The position numbers and the translations under genes are program-made. A DNA stretch of 64,000 bases from contig JADJWG010000002.1 in the NCBI GenBank assembly GCA_016716475.1, forward strand, positions 992,001-1,056,000, given 5' to 3'. The notes beneath the pieces were generated by a model that saw only the letters and a program-made list of their open reading frames with translations, had not been told where the DNA came from and searched no databases. This DNA comes from Phycisphaerales bacterium (GTDB lineage: Bacteria; Planctomycetota; Phycisphaerae; UBA1845; Fen-1342). This document shows positions 17,135 to 25,990 of the stretch, in pieces (the first letter of the stretch is position 1; the number at the start of each line of letters is the position of its first letter).

Positions 17135-18610
17135 TCAGTATGGAATGGGCGTCCAGCTACAGCATGCGCCACCTGCATTACAGGCCACGTATGACATCGT
17201 GCATGCCGCCGAACATGCGGTATTCCCATTCGGCCAATACTTGTCTTCGCACGCGGCCATACAGCAGTTCAGGCAGTTGTGGCAGTAGTGTCTCAAGCAC
17301 GTGAGAGGTGCGAAAGCGCAGAGACACCGCCCCCAAGCTGTGCTCGCTGGATTCAAGGACGCTGGGCAAGAGAATTGATTGGTTCCCGGTGCCAGGCCCG
17401 GAGAAATGTCGCTCGCCGAGCAGGCGCGCAAACCAGCTTGAAGGATGGTGCCGCCTCGCACCTGCCGCGCACGACCCTTCGGTGAGTCCGATGGCAAAGC
17501 ATCGTCGCTTTCCGCAGGCCGCTCGTCCGGCTGCGTCTCGAGCTCGGTGAGTGCGCACTGGAGTGCGACCAGTCCACGTGCGTCGATCAAATGGCTGGGC
17601 CGGTTCTTCACATAGCTATACAGATTCGTTCCACCTTCCTCCCCAATCGGATCCCGATTCACCCACCGCCCGTGCTCGGGGTGGTAGAACCGCTCGCCCC
17701 AGTAGCCCAGCCCGCTCTCGGCCTCGAACTGCTTCGTGCTGAACCGGAAGCGGTTGCGGTCGGCGTAGCCTCCGCCCGCGGCCGTCACGTTCCCGTACGG
17801 GTCGTACTCGTACCGCGCCGCCAGGATGACCTCCGGCTGCCACCGCTCTGGGAACAGGTCCACCATTTGGCCGACGTTGCCCAGGGCATCGTACGCGAAG
17901 ACCCACTTGCGGCCATCTTCCAGACCTCCCCCCATCTCATCGTAATCCTCCGTGGCCGTGCGGTCCCACACCGCCAGCAGGCCGCCGATGCCGCCGGCCG
18001 CATCGCCCGGCCGGCCGCCGCGCTGGCCGGCAAGGTCCAGCCCCCACCAGAACGTCCGCAGGGGAGCATTGCTCGCCAGCCCATCGAGCTCGGCGATCAG
18101 CAGCCAGCCGTCCCACACGTACCGCGTACGCGCCACCGGCGACCCGCCCCACGCCGACCCGTTGTGCTCGTAGACTGTCCTTTGCACCCGCCGGTTGCGG
18201 TAGTCGTAGACGAACACCGCCTTCTTGTCGCCATTGCCGGGGCTGGCCGGCGCGACCTCGACCAGCCGATTCTCGCCGTCGTAGACCAGCACCAGGTCGG
18301 CGTCGGCGGTCATGTTCCCGTCCGCATCGTACGTGAATTCCCGCGTGAACGGGGTTTCGCACCCGGCCGAATCGTCGAGCGCTTCGTACTGGTTCAATTC
18401 GTTCGCGCAGTAGTACACGGCCGCACTCGTCCCCGTCGTGCTCTCCGTCCGGTTGCCGATCGGGTCATAGGCATACGCCCGGTCGCCGGCAGCCGCGCTC
18501 GTCCCGGCGCTGCGCGTGCCGAGGAAGAACTCCGACCCGGCCAACTCGTTGCGGTCATTGTACCCGTACGACTCGAAGAAGTCGCCCGAAAACGGCGCCG
18601 AAGCGAACAA
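17135..18610 (-). CDS. Rhs module D: core plus cysteine-rich tip D
   Basis: The longest core here (17609-18606), with ESYGYNDRNELAGSEFF, YDPIGNRTEST and the terminal FSTKQFEAESGLGYWGERF, NRDPIGEEGGTNLYSYV. The reading frame continues upstream past the ISL3 element (20126-20187) to the stop codon of the small gene at 20188. The tip (about 158 aa) has a disordered first half and then a very cysteine-dense end: about 13 Cys in the last 60 residues, including CHNCLNCC, CMAAC, CSAAC and GGACC. Such CX3C pairs suggest a disulfide-pinned helical hairpin, or metal binding. No catalytic motif is seen. No N-terminal Rhs part or good start codon is present. Confidence 0.75.
   Translation of the reverse strand: MFASAPFSGDFFESYGYNDRNELAGSEFFLGTRSAGTSAAAGDRAYAYDPIGNRTESTTGTSAAVYYCANELNQYEALDDSAGCETPFTREFTYDADGNMTADADLVLVYDGENRLVEVAPASPGNGDKKAVFVYDYRNRRVQRTVYEHNGSAWGGSPVARTRYVWDGWLLIAELDGLASNAPLRTFWWGLDLAGQRGGRPGDAAGGIGGLLAVWDRTATEDYDEMGGGLEDGRKWVFAYDALGNVGQMVDLFPERWQPEVILAARYEYDPYGNVTAAGGGYADRNRFRFSTKQFEAESGLGYWGERFYHPEHGRWVNRDPIGEEGGTNLYSYVKNRPSHLIDARGLVALQCALTELETQPDERPAESDDALPSDSPKGRARQVRGGTILQAGLRACSASDISPGLAPGTNQFSCPASLNPASTAWGRCLCAFAPLTCLRHYCHNCLNCCMAACEDKYWPNGNTACSAACTMSYVACNAGGACCSWTPIPY
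17609..18606 (-). repeat. Rhs core direct repeat, copy D
   Basis: About 1 kb, the copy reaching furthest upstream. It has a shorter variable spacer (EDYDEMGGGLEDGRKW) in place of the acidic EEEPETEG segment of B and C. Its 5' end is now bordered by the ISL3 target duplication. Confidence 0.85.
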
Positions 18611-18614
18611 ATGG

Positions 18615-20117
18615 GGCTCCTCGCTGTTTTGTGTGGGTAAGACCGTGAGCTTGGTGACGTAAGTTGTGCGGGGTCTGGCGCTTTTCGATCGGGCGGCGGT
18701 CGGAGAGGATGCGGCGGATCAGGCGGCCGCAGCGGCATCCGATGGGGCTCCGCCCCAAACCCCGCCAGGGGCTCTGCCCCCTGAACCCCGGCTTCTTTCC
18801 CTCCGGTGAGAAGGAAGCCGCCGGAGAGTTCGCGGCCAGACTGCAAGGAAGCCGAGTGATGCGCGATCAGATGCAGGAGCTGTTCCGGGTGGCATTGGGG
18901 CTGGCCGAGCCGTGGGTCGTCAGCAAGATCGAGTTTTCCGGGGACCGGCAGCAGCTGGAACTCTGGCTGGACTTCCCTTCCGGCAGCCGCTTCGCTTGCC
19001 CGGAGTGCGGACGCGCCGGTTGCGGGGCCTACGACAGCACGGAGCGGACCTGGCGGCACCTGAACTTCTTTCAGCACAAGACGCTATTGCACGCCCGGCA
19101 ACCGCGGGTCGAGTGTCCGGACCACGGGGTCAAGACGGTTGAAGTGCCGTGGTCGCGGCCGGGTTCGGGTTTTACGCTGCTGATGGAGGCGTTCATCCTG
19201 ATGTTGGTGCAGGGCGGCATGACGCCGGCGCAGGTGGCCGTTCTGATCGGTGAGCACGACACGCGGGTGTGGCGGGTCTTGCAGCACTATGTCGAGCGGG
19301 CCCGCGCGCGGCGGACTTCTCGCCGGTGACCGCCATCGGCGTGGACGAGACTTCCCGCGGCGCGGCCACAACTACATCAGCGTGTTCATGGATTTGGGCA
19401 ACGAGCCAAGCCGGGTGCTGTTCGCCACCGAAGGCAAGGATGCCCGGACCGTCGCGGCGTTCAAGCGCGACCTGGAGGCTCACGGCGGGCGGGCCGAGCA
19501 GATTGAGGGGCTATGCCTGGACATGTCGGCGGCGTTCATCAACGGTCTGCGCGAGCAGTTCCCGGAGCCCAACTGACCTTCGACAACTTCCACCTGATGA
19601 AGCTGCTGGGGGCTGCGGTCGATCAGGTCCGGCGTGAGGAACAGCGGACACCCGGAACTCAAGGGCACGCGTTACGTCTGGTTGAAGAACGACTGGAACC
19701 GCACCGAGAAGCAGGCCCGCGTCTTTGACGAGTTGCGCTCCAGCAAGCTGGCGACCGTGCGGGCCACGCACATGAAGAGTGTCTTCCAGGATCTCTTCGC
19801 CTGCGACACCGTGGAAGAGGCTGAACCGCTGCTCAAGCAGTGGTACTTCTGGAGCCACCCACAGCCGGATTCCGGCCATGATCAAGGCGGCCAAGACGAT
19901 CAAGAAGCACTGGGCGGCGTGCTGCGGCTGGTTCACTTCGCGAATCAGTAACGGACCGCTGGAGGCGATCAACAGCCTGATCCAGTCGGCCAAGAGAAAA
20001 GCCCGCGGCTTCCGCTCGACCCACTACCTGATCACCATGGTCTACCTGATCGCCGGAAAACTCGACTTCAAGCTGCCGGCCATCGCTCAGGTTACCCACA
20101 CAAAATAGCGAGGAGGC
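18615..20117 (+). mobile_element. ISL3-family insertion sequence with 8-bp target duplication
   Basis: 1503 bp. The left end GGCTCCTCGCTGTTTTGTG and the right end (complement GCCTCCTCGCTATTTTGTG, ending at 20117) form inverted repeats of about 26 bp with two mismatches. A perfect 8-bp direct repeat ACAAATGG flanks it (18607-18614 and 20118-20125), the usual ISL3 duplication size. It lies between the small gene of module E and the start of core D. Excision restores an open frame from the stop of that small gene into core D. Confidence 0.9.
18859..20108 (+). pseudogene. ISL3-family transposase, frameshifted
   Basis: The first frame from ATG 18859 (or GTG 18856) gives MRDQMQELFRVALGLAEPW, a zinc-finger region FACPECGRAGCGAYDS, and QGGMTPAQVAVLIGEHD. 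Later parts of the same protein lie in other frames: VTAIGVDETS, HNYISVFMDLGNEPSRVL, LTFDNFHLMKLLGAAVDQVR, KGTRYVWLKNDWNRTEKQA, and SNGPLEAINSLIQSAKRKA, ending AIAQVTHTK at 20108. That needs about five frame corrections, so it is inactive as read. Confidence 0.87.
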
Positions 20118-20187
20118 ACAAATGGCCCCGTTGTTGCACCCAAAGCTGTCCTGACCCGCGGATTGCACTGGGTACGTGAAGGTCGAG

Positions 20188-20394
20188 CTAACCTCTGCGT
20201 AGGACGAACTCGGCAATCCCAGCGACCATTCCGGAGCCGCATATGAAACCACCCGCGAATGTAGCCAACAACTTCACGAACTCCACGCTCGGCTGTTGCG
20301 ATAGGTGAACAGCGAAACCTATGATGGTCCCGAGCGAGCACACCAAGAGCCATAGGCCGAGGGCGCGGATCACCGGCCGGTGTCTATCATGCAT
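20188..20394 (-). CDS. Small two-helix membrane protein downstream of Rhs tip E; candidate immunity protein
   Basis: 68 aa from ATG 20394 (78 aa if ATG 20424 is used). Two clear transmembrane segments: ALGLWLLVCSLGTIIGFAVHL and LLATFAGGFICGSGMVAGIAEF. It lies about 300 nt after the stop of tip E; the sequence between holds nothing I recognise. Its stop TAG was followed directly and in frame by core D before the ISL3 element inserted. No family recognised; an immunity role is inferred from its place in the repeated tip/small-gene pattern. Confidence 0.5.
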   Translation of the reverse strand: MHDRHRPVIRALGLWLLVCSLGTIIGFAVHLSQQPSVEFVKLLATFAGGFICGSGMVAGIAEFVLRRG

Positions 20395-20692
20395 TGCGTC
20401 AACTCCGTTCGCGCGCAATCTCATGGCGCGAAGTTGCTAAGTTGTTCCGCCTTGTGGACGGGTTGCAGTTGCATCGTATGGCACCAACTTAGTTGGTCAC
20501 ACGTGCCCGTCGATAGGACCATCCCAGTTGCGCAGCTCTCTGAAGCTGGATGACGCTCTGCCAGAACTCGCCCGGTCGAACCCTGCCAGTATGTCACTCC
20601 AAGCGGTGCATGTACTATACGCACGCGACATCCACAAGAAACTAACGCTCGCGAGGTGTACGTCATTTCAGGAGTCCGGTCGGGGTACACCT

Positions 20693-22109
20693 TTAGAAAT
20701 AAAGGCTCAGGCAATAACTCCATGTCGCACAGGCGGCTGCGCACGGTGTCAGCTGAAACGCGAGCGCGCAGCCCGGCGCCGCCAAGCCGCCGGATCCGGT
20801 CAAAGCTAGTCCTATTGCGGCGAGGCATCCCCCGCAACTCGCTGCTGCACTAACTTCCACCCATCCGGGGCACAAGACACGTGGGGGTGGCGGCGGAGGG
20901 CCCAAGGGCGAACGGTAGTTCGACCCATGCTGGCATCCACTCAAACAGGGGTCCCAATCGGCCGAGTTCATGCTCCAGCAGTTTCCGACACAGTCTTCCC
21001 ACCCTTGCGTCGCAGCATTGACGCATGCCTTTCGGCATGTATAATAGGAATCTCCGGGCTGGTCACAGCCCTGTGCGCAGTATACTAACATATCTGGAGT
21101 CACAGTAGGGGATTGTGCAGGAACTGGCGGCGGGGGTTCCGGCATGGGTCGGACCGGCACGGGTCGGTCCGGCGGAAGCGGACTGTGTCGCAACGGATCG
21201 ATCTTCGGGATGGGGCTGCAACCCTGCATGGACCAGCCATAGGCGTCGAAACCGATCGTCGTGCGATTCGAAACGTGCGAATAGAGATTTGTCCCGCCCG
21301 CTTCCCCAATCGGATCGCGATTCGCCCAGCGCCCGTACTCGGGGTGGTAGAACCGCTCGCCCCAGTAGCCCAGCCCGCTTTCGGCCTCGAACTGCTTCGT
21401 GCTGAACCGGAAGCGGTTGCGCTCGGCGTAGTCCCCGCCCGCGGCCGTCACGTTCCCGTACGGGTCGTACTCGTACCGCGCCGCCAGGATATTCACCGGC
21501 TGCCAGGTCGCGGGATACAGGTCGACGAGCTGGCCCACGTTGCCCAGGGCGTCGTACGCGAAGACCCACTTGCGGCCGATTTCCTCAGGCTCCGCCTCGC
21601 TCTCCTCGTAATCCTCCGTGGCCGTCCGGTCCCACACCGCCAGCAGCCCGCCGATGCCCCCGGCCGCATCGCCCGGCCGGCCGCCGCGCTGGCCCGCCAG
21701 GTCCAGCCCCCACCAGAACGTCCGCAGGGGAGCATTGCTCGCCAGCCCATCGAGCTCGGCGATCAGCAGCCAGCCGTCCCACACGTACCGCGTACGCGCC
21801 ACCGGCGACCCGCCCCACGCCGACCCGTTGTGCTCGTAAACCGACTTCTGTACCCGCCGGTTGCGGTAGTCGTAGACGAACACCGCCTTCTTGTCGCCGC
21901 TGCCGGGGCTGGCCGGCGCGACCTCGACCAGCCGGTTCTCCGCGTCGTAAACCAGCGCAAGATCGCCGTCGCCGGTCATGTTCCCGTCGGCGTCGTGGGT
22001 GAACTCGCGCGTGAACGGGGGCTCGCACCCGGCCGCATCGTCGAGCGCTTCGTACTGGTTCAACTCGTTCGCGCAGTAGTACACGGCCGCACTCGTCCCA
22101 CACGCGAGG
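20693..22109 (-). CDS. Rhs module E: core plus cysteine-rich tip E
   Basis: The core (21274-22109) begins at GTSAAVYYCANELNQ and ends with FSTKQFEAESGLGYWGERF, NRDPIGEAGGTNLYSHV. The tip (about 193 aa) starts with a Pro-rich linker (PLPPDRPVPVRPMPEPPPPV), then four CX3C pairs: CAQGC, CRKAC, CVGNC, CLSGC. A second Pro stretch leads to a hydrophobic, cysteine-rich end with CGGCLAAIGLALTGSGG and CAAAC. The four CX3C pairs suggest two disulfide-linked helical hairpins. The end domain shares CxGCLAAI with tip C. There is no Rhs N-terminus; unrelated intergenic sequence follows immediately upstream of 22109. Confidence 0.75.
21274..22109 (-). repeat. Rhs core direct repeat, copy E
   Basis: About 835 bp. 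Starts at a different core position (GTSAAV) from copies A-D. It has its own acidic spacer (EDYEESEAEPEEIGRKW) and is otherwise nearly the same as the other copies. Confidence 0.85.
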
Positions 22110-22244
22110 CCGACCCAGCGACCCCGGCGCCTCCAACCTTACCCCGCAGCGGCCGCTATCTCCAGTACAATCCGCCCACCTGCCGCGGAAAACCACCCGG
22201 TTCCGATCGCTCGTGGATCACCTTCATGTTCTCACCCTCCCCCT

Positions 22245-22279
22245 GCCCCTTCCCTGAGAAGGAGGGGAGTAAGTGCCAC
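22245..22279. repeat. REP-like palindromic repeat, copy 1
   Basis: GCCCCTTCCCTGAGAAGGAG followed by GGGAGTAAGTGCCAC. Can fold on CCCCTTCC/GGAGGGG. Matches copy 2 at 29 of 35 positions. Confidence 0.5.
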
Positions 22280-22316
22280 ACCGCTGCCTGCCCCGGCCGG
22301 TGCGATGCACACACCC

Positions 22317-22351
22317 GCCCCCTCCCTGAGCGGAAGGGGAGTGAGCGCCAC
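22317..22351. repeat. REP-like palindromic repeat, copy 2
   Basis: GCCCCCTCCCTGAGCGGAAG followed by GGGAGTGAGCGCCAC, same orientation as copy 1 and 72 bp away. Differences from copy 1 are mostly transitions. Confidence 0.5.
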
Positions 22352-22610
22352 CGGGGGCGCGGGGGCGGCGAAAACCGGCCGTTGACAGGCCGGGCCGCCG
22401 TCTACTATGCTGCTGAACTCCCGGCGTCGTCGCAGCCGGGGTCAGGTAGATTGCCCGCACGCAAGGGGCGAGTGACGGTCGCGGTGCGACCGGTCACGGT
22501 GGGCCACCCGGTCACGGCTGGTGGTTCAGGCCTCCGCGCGGGTCCGCAACCGTGCTTTCATGGTTTCTCGCGACGAGCGTAGGTCGGCGAAGCGCCGGTC
22601 GGCGTGCCGT

Positions 22611-22682
22611 TACCCGGTGGTGTAATTGGCAGCACACAAGGTTTTGGTCCTTGCAGTCCTGGTTCGAGTCCAGGCCGGGTAG
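22611..22682 (+). tRNA. tRNA-Gln (anticodon TTG)
   Basis: The acceptor stem TACCCGG (22611-22617) pairs with CCGGGTA (22675-22681), with G as discriminator. The anticodon stem CAAGG/CCTTG encloses TTTTGGT, giving anticodon TTG for CAA codons. The T-arm CCTGGTTCGAGTCCAGG is canonical. CCA is not encoded. It lies about 60 nt before glmU, on the same strand. Confidence 0.93.
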
Positions 22683-22745
22683 TGACCTGCCCGGCGAGCG
22701 TCCGACGGTGCAGGGCGTGACCGGCTTCCGAACGGAGTTTTCCGC

Positions 22746-23714
22746 ATGGCTCAACCGCGCATCGGCGCCGTCGTTCTCGCGGCCGGAAAGGGCACGCGCC
22801 TCAAGAGCGAACTGCCCAAGGTGCTGCACGAGGTCTGCGGTCGGCCGATGCTGGCGTTCGTGCTCGACGCCTGCCGGGCAGCGGGCGTGGAGGAAGCGGT
22901 GGCGGTGGTAGGACACGGGCAGGAACTGGTGCGGGCGGCCTTTGCACACGACGCGGGTCTGCACTGGGTGGAGCAGTCGCCGCAGCGTGGCACGGGGCAT
23001 GCGGTCATGGTATGCCGGGAGGAAATGGCCCGCTTCGAACATGTGCTCGTGCTGTGCGGGGATGGGCCGCTGATCCGGTCGGCGACCCTGAGCGAGCTGC
23101 TCGAACGGCATCTGGCCGAAGGCAACGCGGCGACGCTGGCGACGGCTGTGCTGGACGATCCGGCGGGCTACGGACGAATCTGGCGCGACGGTGAGGGGCG
23201 TTTCCTGGGCATCGTCGAGCAACTTGACTGCACACCGGAGCAGCGTGCCATCCGCGAGGTGAACCCGAGCTACTACTGCTTCCGGGTGGCCGATCTACTG
23301 ATCGCGCTGGACCAGCTTCAGCCGAACAACGCCAAGAACGAGTATTACATCACCGACACCTTTGCGCTGTTTCGCGCGGCGGGGCGCCCGGTGGGCGCGG
23401 TGACGTCGGTGCCGCCCGCGGATATCTACAGCATCAATTCGCGCCATGATCTGGCGATGGTCAACGCCGTCATGCGAGACCGCATTCTGCGGCGGCTGAT
23501 GGACGAAGGCGTGACGATCGTCGACCCCGCCACCACGTGGATCGACGCCCGGGCTCAACTCGGGCGCGACACGGTGGTGTATCCCTTCGTGGCGCTGACC
23601 GGACCGGTGCAGATCGGCGCCAACTGCCGCATCGGGCCGTTCGTGCATCTCGCCGGAGGCACGTCGATCGGGGACGGCACGGTACTGAGCGGCGCGCTGT
23701 CGGGAGGGGCGTGA
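22746..23714 (+). CDS. glmU: GlmU-type UDP-N-acetylglucosamine pyrophosphorylase with a shortened C-terminus
   Basis: Forms UDP-GlcNAc from GlcNAc-1-phosphate and UTP for peptidoglycan and envelope glycans. The uridylyltransferase signature LAAGKGTRLKSELPKVLHE is at residues 10-28, and QRGTGHAV, CGDGPLI and the EVNPSYYCF region are present. At 322 aa it is well short of the roughly 450 aa of bifunctional GlmU: only the first few hexapeptide turns (VVYPFVALTGPVQIGANCRI) remain, so the acetyltransferase half is largely missing. The alternative GlmU-like protein at 4853 might supply that activity. It is first in the operon, with a 1-nt TGATG overlap into prs. Confidence 0.85.
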   Translation: MAQPRIGAVVLAAGKGTRLKSELPKVLHEVCGRPMLAFVLDACRAAGVEEAVAVVGHGQELVRAAFAHDAGLHWVEQSPQRGTGHAVMVCREEMARFEHVLVLCGDGPLIRSATLSELLERHLAEGNAATLATAVLDDPAGYGRIWRDGEGRFLGIVEQLDCTPEQRAIREVNPSYYCFRVADLLIALDQLQPNNAKNEYYITDTFALFRAAGRPVGAVTSVPPADIYSINSRHDLAMVNAVMRDRILRRLMDEGVTIVDPATTWIDARAQLGRDTVVYPFVALTGPVQIGANCRIGPFVHLAGGTSIGDGTVLSGALSGGA

Positions 23715-24658
23715 TGACCGGTTTCCGCATCTTCTCCGGGCGCAGCAACCGCATCGTGGCCGACCAGATTGCGCACTACCTCGGCTATCCGCTGGGGCGT
23801 GTGGCGCTGGATACTTTTCCGGACGGGGAAATCTCCCTGAAGCTGTTTGAAGACGTGCGCGGCCGCGACGCGTACATCGTGCAGTCCACCTGCCCGCCGG
23901 GCAATGAGCATCTAATGGAGCTGCTCATCTTCATGGACTGCCTGAAGCGGGCGTCGGCCAAGCGGATTACCGCGGTGATTCCGTACTTCGGCTACGCGCG
24001 ACAGGATCGCAAGGACGAGGGCCGCGTCCCGATCACCGCCAAGCTGGTCGCGAACCTGCTGACGACGGCAGGCGCCGATCGGGTGCTGACGCTCGATCTG
24101 CACGCGGCCCAGATCCAGGGGTTCTTCGACATTCCCGTCGACAACCTGTCAGCGGAGCCGGTGTTCTCGGCGTACATCGCGTCGTTGCAGGTGGGGCCGG
24201 TGGTGCTCGTGAGCCCGGATGTCGGCAACGTGAAGCGGGCCCGCGTGTACGCGGAGCGGCTGGGCGGCGATCTGGCGATCATCGACAAGCGCCGCGTCAG
24301 CGGTACGGAAATCCTGACGCAGGCGATCATCGGCGATGTGCGCGACAAGACCGTCGTGATGGTGGACGACATCATCGCCACGGCGGGCACGGTCGCGCGG
24401 GCCAGTGAGCTCGTGCGCGAGCAGGGCGCGAAGCGCGTCATTGTGGCCGCTACGCACGGGGTGCTGTGCGGGCCGGCCGTGGAGCGGCTGATGGCAGCGC
24501 CGATTGACCACCTGGCGGTGACCGACACGATTCCGTTGCCGCCTTCCGTACGGGAGCGCTTACCGAATCTGACGGTGCTGTCCGTCAGTGAGCTGCTGGG
24601 CGAGGCGATTCGGCGCATTCATCGAAACGAGTCGGTGAGCAGTCTGTTCATGAAATAG
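23714..24658 (+). CDS. prs: Ribose-phosphate pyrophosphokinase
   Basis: Makes phosphoribosyl pyrophosphate from ribose-5-phosphate and ATP, feeding nucleotide, His and Trp synthesis. 314 aa, standard length. Motifs: the FPDGEISLKL region, YFGYARQDRKDEGR (ATP and regulatory flexible loop), DLHAAQIQGFFDIPVDNL, and the PRPP-binding loop VMVDDIIATAGT. The start is the ATG overlapping the glmU stop, typical of translational coupling; the pairing of glmU and prs is common in bacteria. Confidence 0.96.
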   Translation: MTGFRIFSGRSNRIVADQIAHYLGYPLGRVALDTFPDGEISLKLFEDVRGRDAYIVQSTCPPGNEHLMELLIFMDCLKRASAKRITAVIPYFGYARQDRKDEGRVPITAKLVANLLTTAGADRVLTLDLHAAQIQGFFDIPVDNLSAEPVFSAYIASLQVGPVVLVSPDVGNVKRARVYAERLGGDLAIIDKRRVSGTEILTQAIIGDVRDKTVVMVDDIIATAGTVARASELVREQGAKRVIVAATHGVLCGPAVERLMAAPIDHLAVTDTIPLPPSVRERLPNLTVLSVSELLGEAIRRIHRNESVSSLFMK

Positions 24659-24716
24659 GTTGCCGGGGTATCCGGCCACGCCGGCCGGCATCCCGCGCTG
24701 ACCACGGAGTGCAGGT

Positions 24717-25360
<644 letters not shown>

Positions 25361-25364
<4 letters not shown>

Positions 25365-25990
25365 GGGTGAAGCTGATCGCCGGCCTGGGCAATCCGGGAC
25401 CGCGTTACGCGGAAACGCGTCACAACGTCGGCTACGACGTGGCCGACGAATTGGCGCGCCGCTGGCGTTGCGACCTGAGCCGCTTCGACCGGGACTTCGA
25501 GGGCCTGGTGGGCGAAGCCCAGGTGGGTACCGAGCGGGTGCTCCTGCTCAAGCCGCTGACCTTCATGAACCTCAGCGGGCGCAGCGTCGCGGCCGTATGC
25601 CGGTTCTACCGGCTGCCGCCCACGGAGGTGTTGGTGGTACACGATGACCTCGACCTGCCGGTCGGGCAGCTCCGCCTGCGAGCGAGCGGCAGCGCCGGCG
25701 GGCAGAAAGGCCTCGCTGACATCCTGCGGCACTTCGGTACGCAGGAGGTCGCGCGGCTGCGCATCGGCATCGGCAAGGCCCTGCGCGCCCCTGCAAGCGA
25801 CTTCGTGTTATCCCGCTTTCTGCCGGACGAACGACCGGTGATCGACGCGACCGTGGCGCTGGCGGCCGAAGCGGCCGAGGCGTGGGTACGGCGTGGCATC
25901 GCGACGGCTATGAACGAGTTCAATCGCAGACGCGACGAAGAGCGCGGCAGCAGCCCCGCCGGTGGCGCGTCGGAAGGAGAATCATCTTGA
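25361..25990 (+). CDS. pth: Peptidyl-tRNA hydrolase
   Basis: Recycles peptidyl-tRNAs released prematurely from ribosomes. 209 aa. Signature elements: GLGNPGPRYAETRHNVGYDV with the catalytic His, the PLTFMNLSGRSV substrate loop, HDDLDLPVGQLRLR with the catalytic Asp, and GSAGGQKGLADIL. Start GTG 25361 lies in a GTGA overlap with the rplY stop. Its last codons overlap the TTG start of rpsF. Confidence 0.96.

Larger units (their letters stand above)
22110..22610. other. 500-bp intergenic region upstream of the Rhs array
   Basis: No coding region is supported. It contains two copies of a 35-bp palindromic repeat (listed separately) and G/C-rich runs, and ends at tRNA-Gln. It marks the edge between the array and the housekeeping operon. 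Confidence 0.6.

Noticed and set aside
20421..20837. 138-aa minus-strand frame overlapping the end of Rhs module E
   Set aside because: It is out of frame with module E, has no recognisable features and no ribosome site; likely a shadow.
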